From: Caulobacter sp. FWC2
Lineage (GTDB): Bacteria > Pseudomonadota > Alphaproteobacteria > Caulobacterales > Caulobacteraceae
DNA: 64,000 nt
Direction of reading: 5' to 3'
Assembly (NCBI RefSeq): GCF_002742625.1
Contig: NZ_PEBF01000001.1
Coordinates: 5,022,001-5,086,000 of the forward strand
Part shown: piece by piece, positions 47,918 to 56,624 of the stretch
Layout: the number at the start of each line of letters is the position of its first letter
How positions within the stretch are numbered: position 1 is the stretch's first letter
Position numbers and translations under genes: made by a program
The notes under the pieces: generated by a model
The model's input: the letters and a program-made list of their open reading frames with translations, nothing else
The model's database searches: none
Told to the model about the DNA's origin: nothing

Positions 47918-48285
47918 GGTTGCGCACCGACCCGGAAAACCCCGCCCGCCCCGCGCCGGGGACGGTGCTTTGCGCGCTGGACGAGATCGCCTCGCCCGGC
48001 TCGAAGGGCTTCCGCTGGCGCGAGGGCGACGCGATGTTCGCCGGCTTCGTGGTGCGTAAGGACGAACTGGTGGTCGGCTATCTCGACAGCTGTCCGCACG
48101 CCGGCTGGCCGCTGGCGGGCTTCGCCGGCCGCTACCTGACCCGCGAGAACGATCTGATCCTGTGCGCTGGCCACGCGGCCCTATTCAAGATCGAGGACGG
48201 GGCCTGCGTGGCGGGACCCTGTCCTGGCGACAAGCTGTTCCCCTGGCCCGTCCAGGTCCGCGACGGCCAGATCATCGTCGCCTGA
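47887..48285 (+). CDS. Rieske [2Fe-2S] domain protein
   Basis: A 132-residue single-domain Rieske protein. The cluster ligands are Cys69-Pro-His71 and Cys93-Ala-Gly-His96, in the right order and spacing. No membrane segment is seen, so it is a soluble ferredoxin-like electron carrier or a subunit of an unknown oxygenase. ATG 47887 gives a 31-base overlap with the YciI gene; TTG 47920 with GAGG just upstream is an alternative that would remove the overlap. The short N-terminal part before residue 20 is not conserved-looking. Confidence 0.85.
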   Translation: MARGRRLDRLRLRTDPENPARPAPGTVLCALDEIASPGSKGFRWREGDAMFAGFVVRKDELVVGYLDSCPHAGWPLAGFAGRYLTRENDLILCAGHAALFKIEDGACVAGPCPGDKLFPWPVQVRDGQIIVA

Positions 48286-48336
48286 TACTCGCCAATAGGC
48301 TTAAGGTAAGGGACAAACAACCGCGAGGCTCGAACC

Positions 48337-48903
48337 ATGGATCTGATTCTGCTAGAGCCCGGCGATCAGAGCCTGTTCAGTAGCCTTAGCGGACCCGACT
48401 GGAGCCAGGGCGAATCGCTGATCGATCCAGGCTGGGAGTTGGCCAATATCGGTCAATGCATCGAACTGGTGTCCATGCACCAGGGCATGAAGCAGCAGAT
48501 CAGCACTGATGTCTCGGCCAACGCCAGGGTCTCGGGCCGGCCGATCATCACTGAGTTCACCTGCGTCAAGTACGTCGACAAGACCTCGGTCAAACTCTAC
48601 GAACACTGCCTCAGCGCCAAGCCCATAGGGATCGGCGCCGGACAGCCCACCAAGCTCTACGTCGCGCGAAATTCCGGCGACAAGACCGCGAACATCATCA
48701 CCGTGTCCCTTCGCGACGCAATCGTCAGCGAGATCCAGCTTCAGTCGCACCCCGACGACATGCCAACCGAGCAGTTCAAGCTGAATTTCACCGAGATCCT
48801 CTGGACCTATACGATCCAGAATACCGACCTAGCGGCGGCGGGGACTATCTCGGCCGGCTGGAGCCTGACCAGGAACAGGCCGATCACGGCGTTCACCGAC
48901 TGA
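48337..48903 (+). CDS. hcp: Orphan Hcp-family (TssD) protein
   Basis: The 188-residue product matches the Hcp fold, the tube protein of type VI secretion: beta-rich, with SGRPIITEF, DKTSVKLYEHC, SLRDAIVSEIQLQS and the late FTEILWTY motif in the right order. No tss or VgrG genes are visible within this window, so it is orphan here. It starts 51 bases after the Rieske gene and stands next to a methyltransferase. Hcp-like proteins outside T6SS loci can be effectors, chaperones or unrelated tube proteins. The exact role is open. Confidence 0.75.
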   Translation: MDLILLEPGDQSLFSSLSGPDWSQGESLIDPGWELANIGQCIELVSMHQGMKQQISTDVSANARVSGRPIITEFTCVKYVDKTSVKLYEHCLSAKPIGIGAGQPTKLYVARNSGDKTANIITVSLRDAIVSEIQLQSHPDDMPTEQFKLNFTEILWTYTIQNTDLAAAGTISAGWSLTRNRPITAFTD

Positions 48904-48960
48904 GCCCTTCCTTAAGACCTTCCGGCGCAAATTCCCCGCAACCGATTGTAGGGAACGACC

Positions 48961-49737
48961 ATGGCCGCCGCCGACATGCACTTCGACGCCGAGACCGTCA
49001 CCCACCGCGCCGGTCTGGCGAAGCTGCGCTCGTTGACCAAAATCAATCCGCGCCTGGCCACTACCCTGGCCAGGACCATGCTGGGCGGCCAGCGCGATCC
49101 GGCCGTGGTCGACGCGTTCAACGCCCATGCCGAACAGGCCGGCTTCGAGTTCACCTCCACCTGGGCCAGCAACAACATCCCGTTCGTGGCCCCGTTGCTG
49201 CGCGACTTCGCCGGCAAGCGTCCGGCCGGCGAAAGGATCCGCTACATGGAGATCGGCGCCTATGAGGGCCGCAACCTGGCCTTCATGGACTGGCTGCTGC
49301 CCGAACGCCTGGCCGTCACGGTCATTGATCCCTGGTTCGACGAGGCCCTGAACCCGGAGGAGAAGTACCACGCGGTCGAACCGCGCTTCCGTCGCAACAT
49401 GGCCAAGTGCGGCTTTAAGAGCCTGGACACCCACAAGGGTTTCTCGACCTACGTCCTGCCCCAGATGCTGGAGCGGAACGAACAGTTCGACCTCATCTAT
49501 GTCGACGGCAGCCACACGGCCCTGGCCGTGCTGATCGACCTGTGCTTCTGCGCCAGCCTGCTGAGCGTGGGCGGCATGATGGTGCTGGACGACTACTGGC
49601 ACGATATCAGCGAGATCGGCGGGCCGGGCGTGAAGCAGGCCGTCGACCAGTTCCACGCCGCTTTCGGCCGATACTTCGAGGTCGCCGCCGTCTACAGGCA
49701 GGTCGCGCTCGTCAAGACCGCCGAGATCCCGCGCTAG
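48961..49737 (+). CDS. Class I SAM-dependent methyltransferase
   Basis: A 258-residue methyltransferase with the Rossmann motif I in YMEIGAYEGRNLAFM and a DLIYVDGSHTA segment for motif IV/V, the arrangement of the Methyltransf_24 group found in sugar and antibiotic pathways. The substrate is unknown. It starts 57 bases after hcp on the same strand and lies upstream of the chemoreceptor. Confidence 0.8.
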   Translation: MAAADMHFDAETVTHRAGLAKLRSLTKINPRLATTLARTMLGGQRDPAVVDAFNAHAEQAGFEFTSTWASNNIPFVAPLLRDFAGKRPAGERIRYMEIGAYEGRNLAFMDWLLPERLAVTVIDPWFDEALNPEEKYHAVEPRFRRNMAKCGFKSLDTHKGFSTYVLPQMLERNEQFDLIYVDGSHTALAVLIDLCFCASLLSVGGMMVLDDYWHDISEIGGPGVKQAVDQFHAAFGRYFEVAAVYRQVALVKTAEIPR

Positions 49738-49864
49738 GGCGACCATTGATCGCCGAACGCGACGTTATGTCGCCGTTACGACACAGCGACTGTTAACACC
49801 CGTTAGACATGTCGTCCCGCATTCTTTCCCGCGAGATTTGCGATGCGTCGCGGGGAGATACCAC

Positions 49865-51661
49865 ATGGCGTCATTGGCTCAGAAGGTCATTGGAGCAGCG
49901 GCCGGCGCCGCGCTGCTTTGCGCGGCCACCGCCGGGACGGGCCTGTGGGTGGCGATGCGCCTGGACTCGGCCCTGACCCGGTCCGAGGCCTCGGCGAAGA
50001 TCCTCAGGCTGCACATGCACGCCGACATGATGCACGACGCCCTGCGCGCCGACGTCATGGGCGGGATCATGTCGTCCGATCCGGACCTGGGCGTCGACCT
50101 CAAGGCCGTCCGCGCCGACCTGACCGAACACGTTCAGGCCTTCAAGGCCGACATCGCCACCAGCGACAAGCTGGCCGAGGACCCGGCCGTGAAGGCCGCG
50201 CTCGCCGATGTCGCGGCCCCGCTGGCGACCTATATCGCTTCGGCCAGCGAGATCGTCGGCCAAGTCGACACGGACGCGGCCGCCGCCCGAGCCAAGCTTC
50301 CCGGCTTCGCCAAGCAGTTCTCGGCGCTTGAAACCAAGATGGAGGAGGCCTCGGCCAAGATCGAGGCCGCCGCGACCGGCGACGCGAATGCGGCCAAGTC
50401 GATGAGCCTGCTAGGCCAGATCGTGATGGGCGCGCTGCTGCTGATCGCCGCCGCCTTCGCCGCCGTTCTGATGATCGCCGCCCAGAGAGGCCTGGTCGCG
50501 CCGCTGACGCAGATCACCAGCGCCCTGCGCCGCCTGGCGGCCGGCGACCTCTCCGTCGCGCTGCCCCGGGCGCACAGCAAGGACGAGATCGGCCAGATGA
50601 CCGACGCCCTGCGGACCTTCCACGACACCATCGAGGCCCGCCGCAAGGAGCTGGAGGCCGCCGACGTCCGCGACACGCTGGAGATCGAGCGCCGCGACGC
50701 CGAGAAGCGCCGGGATGAGGCCGAGGCCACTCAGAAGGCCGTTGTCGACAGCCTTGGTCGGGCGCTGAAGCACATGTCCGAGGGCGACCTCTCACACCGG
50801 ATCGACCAGACCTTCCCGGCCGGCTACGAGAAGCTGCGCGTGGACTTCAACATCGCTGTCGAGACGCTGTCGGGCGTCATCGCCGCCTCTCTGGGCGCGG
50901 TGAAAGCGATCCATCGCGGAACCGCCGAGATCACCGCTGCGGCCGACGAACTGTCGGGCCGCACCGAGAACCAGGCCGCCAGCCTCGAAGAAGCCGTCGC
51001 CGCCCTCGACGAGATCACCAGCACCGTGCGCCTCACCGCCGAGGGCGCCAGCCGCGCGCGCAAGGTGGTCGAACGGGCCCGCAGCGCCGCCGACGCCTCG
51101 GGCTCGATCGTCACCCAGGCGATCGAGGCGATGGGCGCGATCGAGAAGTCTTCGGCCCAGATTGGTCAGATCATCGGGGTGATCGACGAGATCGCCTTCC
51201 AGACCAACCTCCTGGCTCTGAACGCGGGCGTCGAGGCCGCGCGGGCCGGTGAAGCCGGTCGCGGCTTCGCGGTCGTGGCCCAGGAAGTCCGCGCCCTGGC
51301 TCAGCGCTCGGCCGACGCCGCTCGGGAGATCAAGTCCCTGATCAGCGCCAGCACGGTCGAGGTCGGACAGGGCGTGGAATATGTCGGCAAGGCCGGCGAG
51401 GCCCTGCGCGCCATCGCCGACGAGGTGGATCAGATCGACAGCTTGGTAGGCGACATGGCCGCCTCGACCCAGGAACAGGCTCGCGGCCTGGCCGAGGTCA
51501 ACACCACGATGAACCAGATGGACCAGGTCACCCAGCGCAACGCGGCGATGGTGGAAGAGACGACGGCGGCCAGCCATGCCCTGGCGGAGGAGGCGACGCG
51601 GTTGGCCCAGCGGATGGGCGAACTGCGGATCGCGGGTGAGGGGCAGCGGCGAGCGGCTTAG
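49865..51661 (+). CDS. Methyl-accepting chemotaxis protein
   Basis: A 598-residue chemoreceptor. Membrane helices are at about 8-31 and 186-206 and enclose a helical periplasmic sensor of about 155 residues. HAMP (207-260) and a second HAMP-like segment (about 287-340) follow; the signalling domain has its hairpin tip at DEIAFQTNLLALNAGVEAAR (441-460). There is no CheR/CheB pentapeptide at the C-terminus. ATG 49865 has GGGGAG eight bases upstream. No che genes are near it. Confidence 0.94.
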   Translation: MASLAQKVIGAAAGAALLCAATAGTGLWVAMRLDSALTRSEASAKILRLHMHADMMHDALRADVMGGIMSSDPDLGVDLKAVRADLTEHVQAFKADIATSDKLAEDPAVKAALADVAAPLATYIASASEIVGQVDTDAAAARAKLPGFAKQFSALETKMEEASAKIEAAATGDANAAKSMSLLGQIVMGALLLIAAAFAAVLMIAAQRGLVAPLTQITSALRRLAAGDLSVALPRAHSKDEIGQMTDALRTFHDTIEARRKELEAADVRDTLEIERRDAEKRRDEAEATQKAVVDSLGRALKHMSEGDLSHRIDQTFPAGYEKLRVDFNIAVETLSGVIAASLGAVKAIHRGTAEITAAADELSGRTENQAASLEEAVAALDEITSTVRLTAEGASRARKVVERARSAADASGSIVTQAIEAMGAIEKSSAQIGQIIGVIDEIAFQTNLLALNAGVEAARAGEAGRGFAVVAQEVRALAQRSADAAREIKSLISASTVEVGQGVEYVGKAGEALRAIADEVDQIDSLVGDMAASTQEQARGLAEVNTTMNQMDQVTQRNAAMVEETTAASHALAEEATRLAQRMGELRIAGEGQRRAA

Positions 51662-51678
51662 GTCGGCGGACCGCTGCG

Positions 51679-51782
51679 AGAGCATTTTCCGACGAAGTGG
51701 ACACCGGTTCGTCGTCAGAAAATGCGTTGAAACAAAAGGCTAGAGCATTTCGCCGATCCAGTGGGATCGGAAAATGCTCTAG
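51679..51782. repeat. Dispersed double-hairpin repeat behind the MCP gene
   Basis: The copy carries AGCATTTTCC, GACGAAGTGGACACCGGTTC, GAAAATGCG, a linker GTTGAAACAAAAGG, and a second stem CTAGAGCATTT to AAAATGCTCTAG. The left end is GCGAG rather than CTAG. The right CTAG supplies the TAG stop of moaC on the minus strand. Confidence 0.9.
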
Positions 51783-52249
51783 TCCGCCTTCCACTCCCCC
51801 GACTTGCCCCCTGTCTTCTCGATCAACCGCACGGCCTCGATGACCATGCCCTTCTCGGCCGCCTTCAGCATGTCGTAGATCGTGAGGCAGGCGACCGAAA
51901 CCGCCGTCAGGGCCTCCATCTCGACGCCGGTCGGTCCCGTGGTCTTGACCCGCGCGGTTACCGACATTCCGCCGTCCGCCGGCTCGACCTCCACCACCAC
52001 CTTCGACAAAGCCAGCGGGTGGCACAGCGGGATGAGGTTTGATGTCTGCTTGGCGGCCATGACGCCGGCCAGCTCGGCCACGGCGCGGACATCGCCCTTG
52101 CGGCCCGAACCCGACGCCGCCAGGGCCAGGGTCTGGGCGCTCATCCGCACGAAGCCCATCGCCACCGCCTCGCGCGCCGTCGCCGGCTTGTCGGAGACGT
52201 CGACCATGCGGGCGCGGCCTTGCGCGTCGATATGGGTGAGCCGGCTCAC
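51779..52249 (-). CDS. moaC: Cyclic pyranopterin monophosphate synthase MoaC
   Basis: A 156-residue enzyme that turns the MoaA product into cyclic pyranopterin monophosphate, the first stable cofactor intermediate. [16 protein letters not shown], the LIPLCHPL active-site loop and [20 protein letters not shown] are typical. It is the last gene of the moa operon. Its TAG stop is inside the repeat at 51779-51782, so the C-terminal residues WKAD directly precede the element. Confidence 0.95.
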   Translation of the reverse strand: MSRLTHIDAQGRARMVDVSDKPATAREAVAMGFVRMSAQTLALAASGSGRKGDVRAVAELAGVMAAKQTSNLIPLCHPLALSKVVVEVEPADGGMSVTARVKTTGPTGVEMEALTAVSVACLTIYDMLKAAEKGMVIEAVRLIEKTGGKSGEWKAD

Positions 52250-52262
52250 GGTGCGACGCGCC

Positions 52263-52814
52263 TCATTGTTCCAGAAGTCGCGGCATCAGCTCGACCATGT
52301 TGCAGGGCTTGTGGCGGCTGTCCAACTGCGCGGAAATGACCTTGTCCCAGCCGTCGCGCACGGCCCCGTTGCTGCCCGGCAGGCAGAAGACGAAGACGCC
52401 GTCGATCAGCCCGGCCGTGGCGCGCGACTGCAGGGTCGAGAGGCCCACCGAGGCGTAGCTGACCAGGTGGAAGATCACCGAGAAGCCATCGATCTTCTTG
52501 TCGAACAACGGTTCCAGGGCTTGAGGGGTCACGTCGCGGCCGGTGAGGCCCGTGCCGCCCGTGGTGACGATGGCATCGACGGCCTTGGCGTCTATCCAGT
52601 CGCGAACCTGCTGGCGAATCTGCTCGACGTCATCGCGGACCACCGCCCGACCGCCCAGCTCGTGGCCGGCGGCCTTGACGCGGTCGACCAGGATCTGGCC
52701 CGAGGTGTCGCTTTCCTCGTCGCGGGTGTCGGAGATGGTCAGCACGGCCACGCGGACTGACTTGAACGGAAGGTCCGGCTTGATCCCGCCGCCCGGCTTC
52801 AGCGCTTCGGTCAT
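52263..52814 (-). CDS. moaB: Molybdenum cofactor biosynthesis protein MoaB
   Basis: A 183-residue MoaB/MogA-family protein that adenylylates molybdopterin before molybdenum insertion. [33 protein letters not shown] and the late [17 protein letters not shown] segments define the family. It lies between moaE and moaC in the operon with 10- to 13-base gaps. Confidence 0.93.
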   Translation of the reverse strand: MTEALKPGGGIKPDLPFKSVRVAVLTISDTRDEESDTSGQILVDRVKAAGHELGGRAVVRDDVEQIRQQVRDWIDAKAVDAIVTTGGTGLTGRDVTPQALEPLFDKKIDGFSVIFHLVSYASVGLSTLQSRATAGLIDGVFVFCLPGSNGAVRDGWDKVISAQLDSRHKPCNMVELMPRLLEQ

Positions 52815-52824
52815 TGCGTCTCTC

Positions 52825-53271
52825 CTATCCGTCCCAACGTTCGGCGTCGGTCCTATCGCGGTCCGTCGGCTCGATCCAGCGCGCGCCGTCCGGCCCGTGC
52901 TCCTTCTTCCAGAAGGGCGCGCGGCTCTTGAGGTAGTCCATCAGGAAATCGCAGGCCTCGAAGGCCTCGCGGCGATGGCCGGCGGCGGTGGCCACGAAGA
53001 CGATGGCCTCGCCCGGCCCGACGCGCCCGGTGCGGTGGACGATATGGACGTCCTGTAGCTTGAACCTTTCGACCGCGACCTGGGCGATCTCGCCGATCGC
53101 CGCGTCGGTGAAGCCAGGATAGGCCTCCAGCTCCAGCGCCGCCGCCGCCCCCTGCTCGGCGCGGGCCAGGCCGACGAAGGTGGCCACGGCGCCGGTCTCC
53201 TGGCGATCAGCGCAGAAGGCGGTGACGAGCCCTCCGGGCTCGAAGGGTTTGTCGGTCAGGGTGACGATCAT
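52825..53271 (-). CDS. moaE: Molybdopterin synthase catalytic subunit MoaE
   Basis: A 148-residue large subunit of molybdopterin synthase. The VGPGEAIVFVATAAGHR segment and KSRAPFWKKE, which carries the catalytic Lys, are intact. It works as a heterotetramer with MoaD, whose gene overlaps it by four bases immediately upstream. Confidence 0.95.
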   Translation of the reverse strand: MIVTLTDKPFEPGGLVTAFCADRQETGAVATFVGLARAEQGAAAALELEAYPGFTDAAIGEIAQVAVERFKLQDVHIVHRTGRVGPGEAIVFVATAAGHRREAFEACDFLMDYLKSRAPFWKKEHGPDGARWIEPTDRDRTDAERWDG

Positions 53272-53507
53272 CCGCCGCTCATGGGCGGCAGGAAGGCGAC
53301 CTCGGTGGCGGCGGTCAGGATCGCGTCGCCGCGCACGATGGTCTTGTCGACGGCGACCTGGACGCCGGGGCCGGAAAGCGCCTCGCCGAGTTCGGGATCG
53401 TCGGATGTCAGCATCGCGCGCAGGGCGGCAAGATCGCCGGCCTCGACCACGCGGTCGCGCCAGCCCGCCTGGTCGGCCAGGCGTCCGAACAACAGAACCC
53501 GAGCCAT
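53268..53507 (-). CDS. moaD: Molybdopterin synthase sulfur carrier subunit MoaD
   Basis: A 79-residue beta-grasp protein ending in the Gly-Gly tail (VAFLPPMSGG) that becomes the thiocarboxylate sulfur donor. The N-terminus MARVLLFGRLAD is typical. It follows moaA by three bases and overlaps moaE. Confidence 0.93.
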   Translation of the reverse strand: MARVLLFGRLADQAGWRDRVVEAGDLAALRAMLTSDDPELGEALSGPGVQVAVDKTIVRGDAILTAATEVAFLPPMSGG

Positions 53508-53510
53508 CGC

Positions 53511-54554
53511 CTAACCGCCTGTCGTCGACATGTGGCGCGCCACGGCCGGCCGGGCGATCTGGAAGTCGTGACCTTTCGGCTTGGACCCAATCGCGGCGAA
53601 GATCGCCTCGCGCAGCTCCGCGTCGGTCGCCCCGCTGCGCATCACCGCGCGCAGGTCACTGGCGTCGTCGCGGCCCAGGCACGTGTGCAGTGTGCCGGTG
53701 CAGGTCAGGCGCACCCGGTTGCAGGTGTCGCAGAAATGGTTGCTGAGCGGCGTGATCAGCCCCAGCCGCCCGCCGGTTTCGGCCACCCGGACATAGCGAG
53801 CCGGACCCCCGGTGGCGTGGGGGATGTCCTCCAGCGTCCAGAACGACGACAGGTCACGGCGCACATCCTGCAGCGACAGATATTGATCGGTGCGGTCCTG
53901 GTCGACCTCGCCCATCGGCATGGTCTCGATCAGGGTGATGTCGCAGCCGCGCGCATGGGCCCATTGGATCAGGTCGGGCAGCTCGGCGGCGTTGTCGGCC
54001 TTCAGGGCGACGGCGTTGATCTTCACCGCGATCCCGGCGGCCAGGGCAGCGTCGACGCCGGCGACTACGCGGGCAAGGTCGCCGCCCCGGGTCAGCGTGC
54101 GGAAAAGGTCGGGCTTCAGCGTGTCCAGCGACACGTTGATCCGCCGCACGCCATGGCGCGCGAGGTCGGCGGCGTAGCCTTCCAGCTGGGTGCCGTTGGT
54201 GGTCAGGGTCAGCTCGTCCAGCGCCCCCGACCGCAGGTGGCGTGAGAGGCCGGCGACCAGGGTCATGAAGCCCTTGCGCACCAGTGGCTCGCCGCCGGTC
54301 AAACGCAGCTTGCGCACGCCCAGGCCGACAAAGGTCGAGGCCAGTCGATCAAGCTCCTCAAGCGTCAGCACTTCGGCCTTCGGCAGGAAGGTCATGTGCT
54401 CGGACATGCAATAGAGGCAACGCAGGTCGCAGCGGTCGGTGACCGAGACGCGCAGATAGGTGACGGCGCGGCCGAACCCATCGATCAAAGTCGGGCTTGG
54501 CGACGGGGCGATCGCGTGAACCGCTTGCGCGGGGCTGTCGTCATAGGGCGTCAT
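53511..54554 (-). CDS. moaA: GTP 3',8-cyclase MoaA
   Basis: A 347-residue radical-SAM enzyme that starts cofactor synthesis from GTP. The radical-SAM cluster ligands are Cys42, Cys46 and Cys49 (RCDLRCLYC), the second cluster is held by [11 protein letters not shown], and the C-terminal Gly-Gly tail (STTGG) needed for activity is present. It opens the moa operon and diverges from the MobA/MocA-like gene with only 29 bases between. Confidence 0.96.
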   Translation of the reverse strand: MTPYDDSPAQAVHAIAPSPSPTLIDGFGRAVTYLRVSVTDRCDLRCLYCMSEHMTFLPKAEVLTLEELDRLASTFVGLGVRKLRLTGGEPLVRKGFMTLVAGLSRHLRSGALDELTLTTNGTQLEGYAADLARHGVRRINVSLDTLKPDLFRTLTRGGDLARVVAGVDAALAAGIAVKINAVALKADNAAELPDLIQWAHARGCDITLIETMPMGEVDQDRTDQYLSLQDVRRDLSSFWTLEDIPHATGGPARYVRVAETGGRLGLITPLSNHFCDTCNRVRLTCTGTLHTCLGRDDASDLRAVMRSGATDAELREAIFAAIGSKPKGHDFQIARPAVARHMSTTGG

Positions 54555-54583
54555 GTCTGACTCTAAGGTAGGCGCTGGAGCCC

Positions 54584-55204
54584 ATGACGCAAAGCGATAC
54601 GAAGGGGTTAGACGCGATCGTGCTGGCGGCGGGCCGCGGCGTGCGCTTCGGCGGCGGCAAACTGCTGGCCATGCTGGACGGCGCGCCGCTGGTGGCCCAC
54701 GCCTTGCGCACCGCCTTGCTGTCGCCCGTGCGGCGGGTATTCGTGGCGGTCGCCGACCCTGCGGTTCGCGCGGCGGCCGAGGCGACGGCCCAACGGCTCA
54801 AGGCCTCGGCTCGGCTGGTGGTGGTCACAGTCGAGAACGCCGAGGAGGGCATGGCCGCGTCGCTGCGGGCGGCGGTGGCGGCCCTGCCCGACGACACGAC
54901 AGGCGTCTTCGTGTTCCTGGGCGACATGCCGGCCGTCGATCCGGCGACGCCGGCCCGGCTGGCCGAGGCCCTGGAGAGTGAGCACCAGATCGTCGCGCCG
55001 CTGTATCTGGGCCGTCGAGGCCATCCGGTGCTGTTCGGCGCAACATGGTTGCCAGCGCTGCGGGCGCTGTCCGGAGACGAAGGCGCCCGCGCCCTCCTGG
55101 AGAGCGCGGGCGCACGGCTGGCGCGGATTCCCGTGCAAGATCCTGGGATCCACCTCGACGTGGATCGACCAGAAGATCTTGCCCGCGCCATCGAAGGCCG
55201 CTGA
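54584..55204 (+). CDS. MobA/MocA-like cofactor nucleotidyltransferase
   Basis: A 206-residue transferase of the MobA-like NTP family: [20 protein letters not shown] is the nucleotide loop with the conserved Gly-Lys, and [12 protein letters not shown] carries the metal-binding Asp. Such proteins add GMP or CMP to molybdopterin. An IorAB-type enzyme encoded 1.4-4.1 kb away usually uses the cytosine dinucleotide form, so a MocA role is plausible. The two cannot be separated from sequence alone. It is divergent from moaA. Confidence 0.82.
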   Translation: MTQSDTKGLDAIVLAAGRGVRFGGGKLLAMLDGAPLVAHALRTALLSPVRRVFVAVADPAVRAAAEATAQRLKASARLVVVTVENAEEGMAASLRAAVAALPDDTTGVFVFLGDMPAVDPATPARLAEALESEHQIVAPLYLGRRGHPVLFGATWLPALRALSGDEGARALLESAGARLARIPVQDPGIHLDVDRPEDLARAIEGR

Positions 55205-55251
55205 AGCCGGGCTCTCCCCCGAGGCCCGCCCACGACCTTCGCCCGCAAGGT

Positions 55252-55476
55252 TCAGTGCGGCGGCTGCTCCTCGCCGATGACGATGCGCTTGATCTCCGCG
55301 ATCAGCCGCAGGGCGGCCGCGCAGTCGCCGCGCTCTTGCAGGGCGGCAAGCTTGGGAAGCAGCACCTGCAGGATCCGGCGATGGTCGGCATTGACGCCGA
55401 CCAGGTTGCGCTTGAACTCGGCGGTGTCCTCGCCGTCGGCGATCGCGTCGAGGTCAGGATCGAACTGCTCCCTCAT
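55252..55476 (-). CDS. Hypothetical protein, 74 residues
   Basis: A small acidic, helical, soluble protein (MREQFDPDLDAIADGED...). I recognise no family. Its start lies inside the end of the upstream membrane-protein gene (overlap of 23 bases in another frame), suggesting translational coupling, so the pair probably acts together. No RNA or DNA-binding motif is visible. Confidence 0.55.
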   Translation of the reverse strand: MREQFDPDLDAIADGEDTAEFKRNLVGVNADHRRILQVLLPKLAALQERGDCAAALRLIAEIKRIVIGEEQPPH

Positions 55477-55891
55477 TGGCCCGTCTCTGGGCGCGGATGG
55501 CCATCACCGTGGCGACAACCAGCGTCAGCATCTGGAACACTACGATGACGTTGTTGGAGGCCTGATAGGCATACCGGATGATCGAGCTGTCGAAATAGGC
55601 GGTGACGCGCACGACGAGGACCAGGATCATCAGGGCCGCGAAAACCAGCGACCACAGGCGCCGCCAACGCAGCGACACCCAGATCAGAATCAGCGCCGCG
55701 TTGGTGTCGATGATCGCCACCGGCGTATCCCAGCCCGACCGCGTCACGTGACTCACCGCCGGCGTGAGCATCCAGCCGATGATGAACACGCCGGCGGACC
55801 AGCGCAGAGGCGGGTCCTTCTGCAGCAGCGCGACGCCGCAGATCACCAGCGAGATCAGATAGCCGATGTAGGGCACCAGGATTTCGAACAC
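55454..55891 (-). CDS. Hypothetical membrane protein, 145 residues
   Basis: Five hydrophobic segments fill most of the 145 residues, with Arg/Lys-rich short loops (SLRWRRLW, RAQRRANEG) and a cytoplasmic C-terminus. I recognise no family and no enzyme motif. It is followed by the 74-residue gene with a 23-base overlap. The 155 bases between this gene and the LuxR gene contain nothing that I can name. Confidence 0.6.
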   Translation of the reverse strand: MFEILVPYIGYLISLVICGVALLQKDPPLRWSAGVFIIGWMLTPAVSHVTRSGWDTPVAIIDTNAALILIWVSLRWRRLWSLVFAALMILVLVVRVTAYFDSSIIRYAYQASNNVIVVFQMLTLVVATVMAIRAQRRANEGAVRS

Positions 55892-56046
55892 GTTCTGATC
55901 TCGCCAACGCCGAGGGTCCGCCCAGGGAGTAAGACGTATCGTCGGCCGGCGCCAAGGGAAGGCATGATCTGTTCATGCAAAGCGGGTCCTGTCGCGCGGC
56001 GTGCGCCGGGCGTTCGGTGGTACTGGTTAGGGGGAAGCCCGCGGAC

Positions 56047-56562
56047 CTAGGGGCGAACGATACCCTGGATCGCCAGCATGTATTCGTGGACGCCAATGGC
56101 GATGGCCGCCAGGAGGACGGCGATCAGCGCCGTCGTTCCCAGAAGCAGGCCGAGCCACTGCAGGGGGCTCAGCTCATGGCGCCAGCCTTGCCGGGAAAGC
56201 GGTCGCCCGCGAACGGCGCTCCTCGCAGGCTCCAAGGTCGTGTCTCTACGCTGCTCATCACCGTGTCCGATCTCCCGCTGAGAAGGCGGCAGGTCGGCAA
56301 GCGCGGCCAGACTGCCTGGCTGCTTACGGTAGTCATTACCGGGGTCGCCACCCTCCCAGGCCACAAAGGCCAGGGCGGCGTCGCGGCGGCTCATGCCCGA
56401 CAGGCGCCGGCGGGCGCTGAGCACATGCATCTCGACGGTCTTGGGCGACAAGCCCAGCGCGCGGGCGATCTCCTTGGATTGGAGATGGCCGGCGATGAGC
56501 CGCAGGATCTCCCGCTCGCGCGGAGTAAGCCTTTCGAACGCGGTACTGACGCCCTGAACCAT
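56047..56562 (-). CDS. LuxR-type HTH regulator with a C-terminal membrane helix
   Basis: The 171-residue protein reverses the usual order: the LuxR/GerE DNA-binding domain comes first (residues 10-66, with LTPREREILRLIA and SKEIARALGLSPKTVEMHV), followed by a charged linker and one membrane helix at 134-158. There is no receiver or autoinducer domain. It would sit at the inner membrane with the HTH in the cytoplasm. It lies 62 bases downstream of the molybdoenzyme genes on the opposite side from the moa genes; the signal is unknown. Confidence 0.75.
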   Translation of the reverse strand: MVQGVSTAFERLTPREREILRLIAGHLQSKEIARALGLSPKTVEMHVLSARRRLSGMSRRDAALAFVAWEGGDPGNDYRKQPGSLAALADLPPSQREIGHGDEQRRDTTLEPARSAVRGRPLSRQGWRHELSPLQWLGLLLGTTALIAVLLAAIAIGVHEYMLAIQGIVRP

Positions 56563-56624
56563 GAGTCCAAGATGATCGGCGAAATTGTTCCCGTCTAGCG
56601 AGCGGAACGAGAAGTTTCAGACGA

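Noticed and set aside
49793..49806. A CtrA-like box before the chemoreceptor (TTAA, six bases, TTAG)
   Set aside because: Spacing is one base short and the second half is imperfect. It could be chance in an A/T-richer leader.
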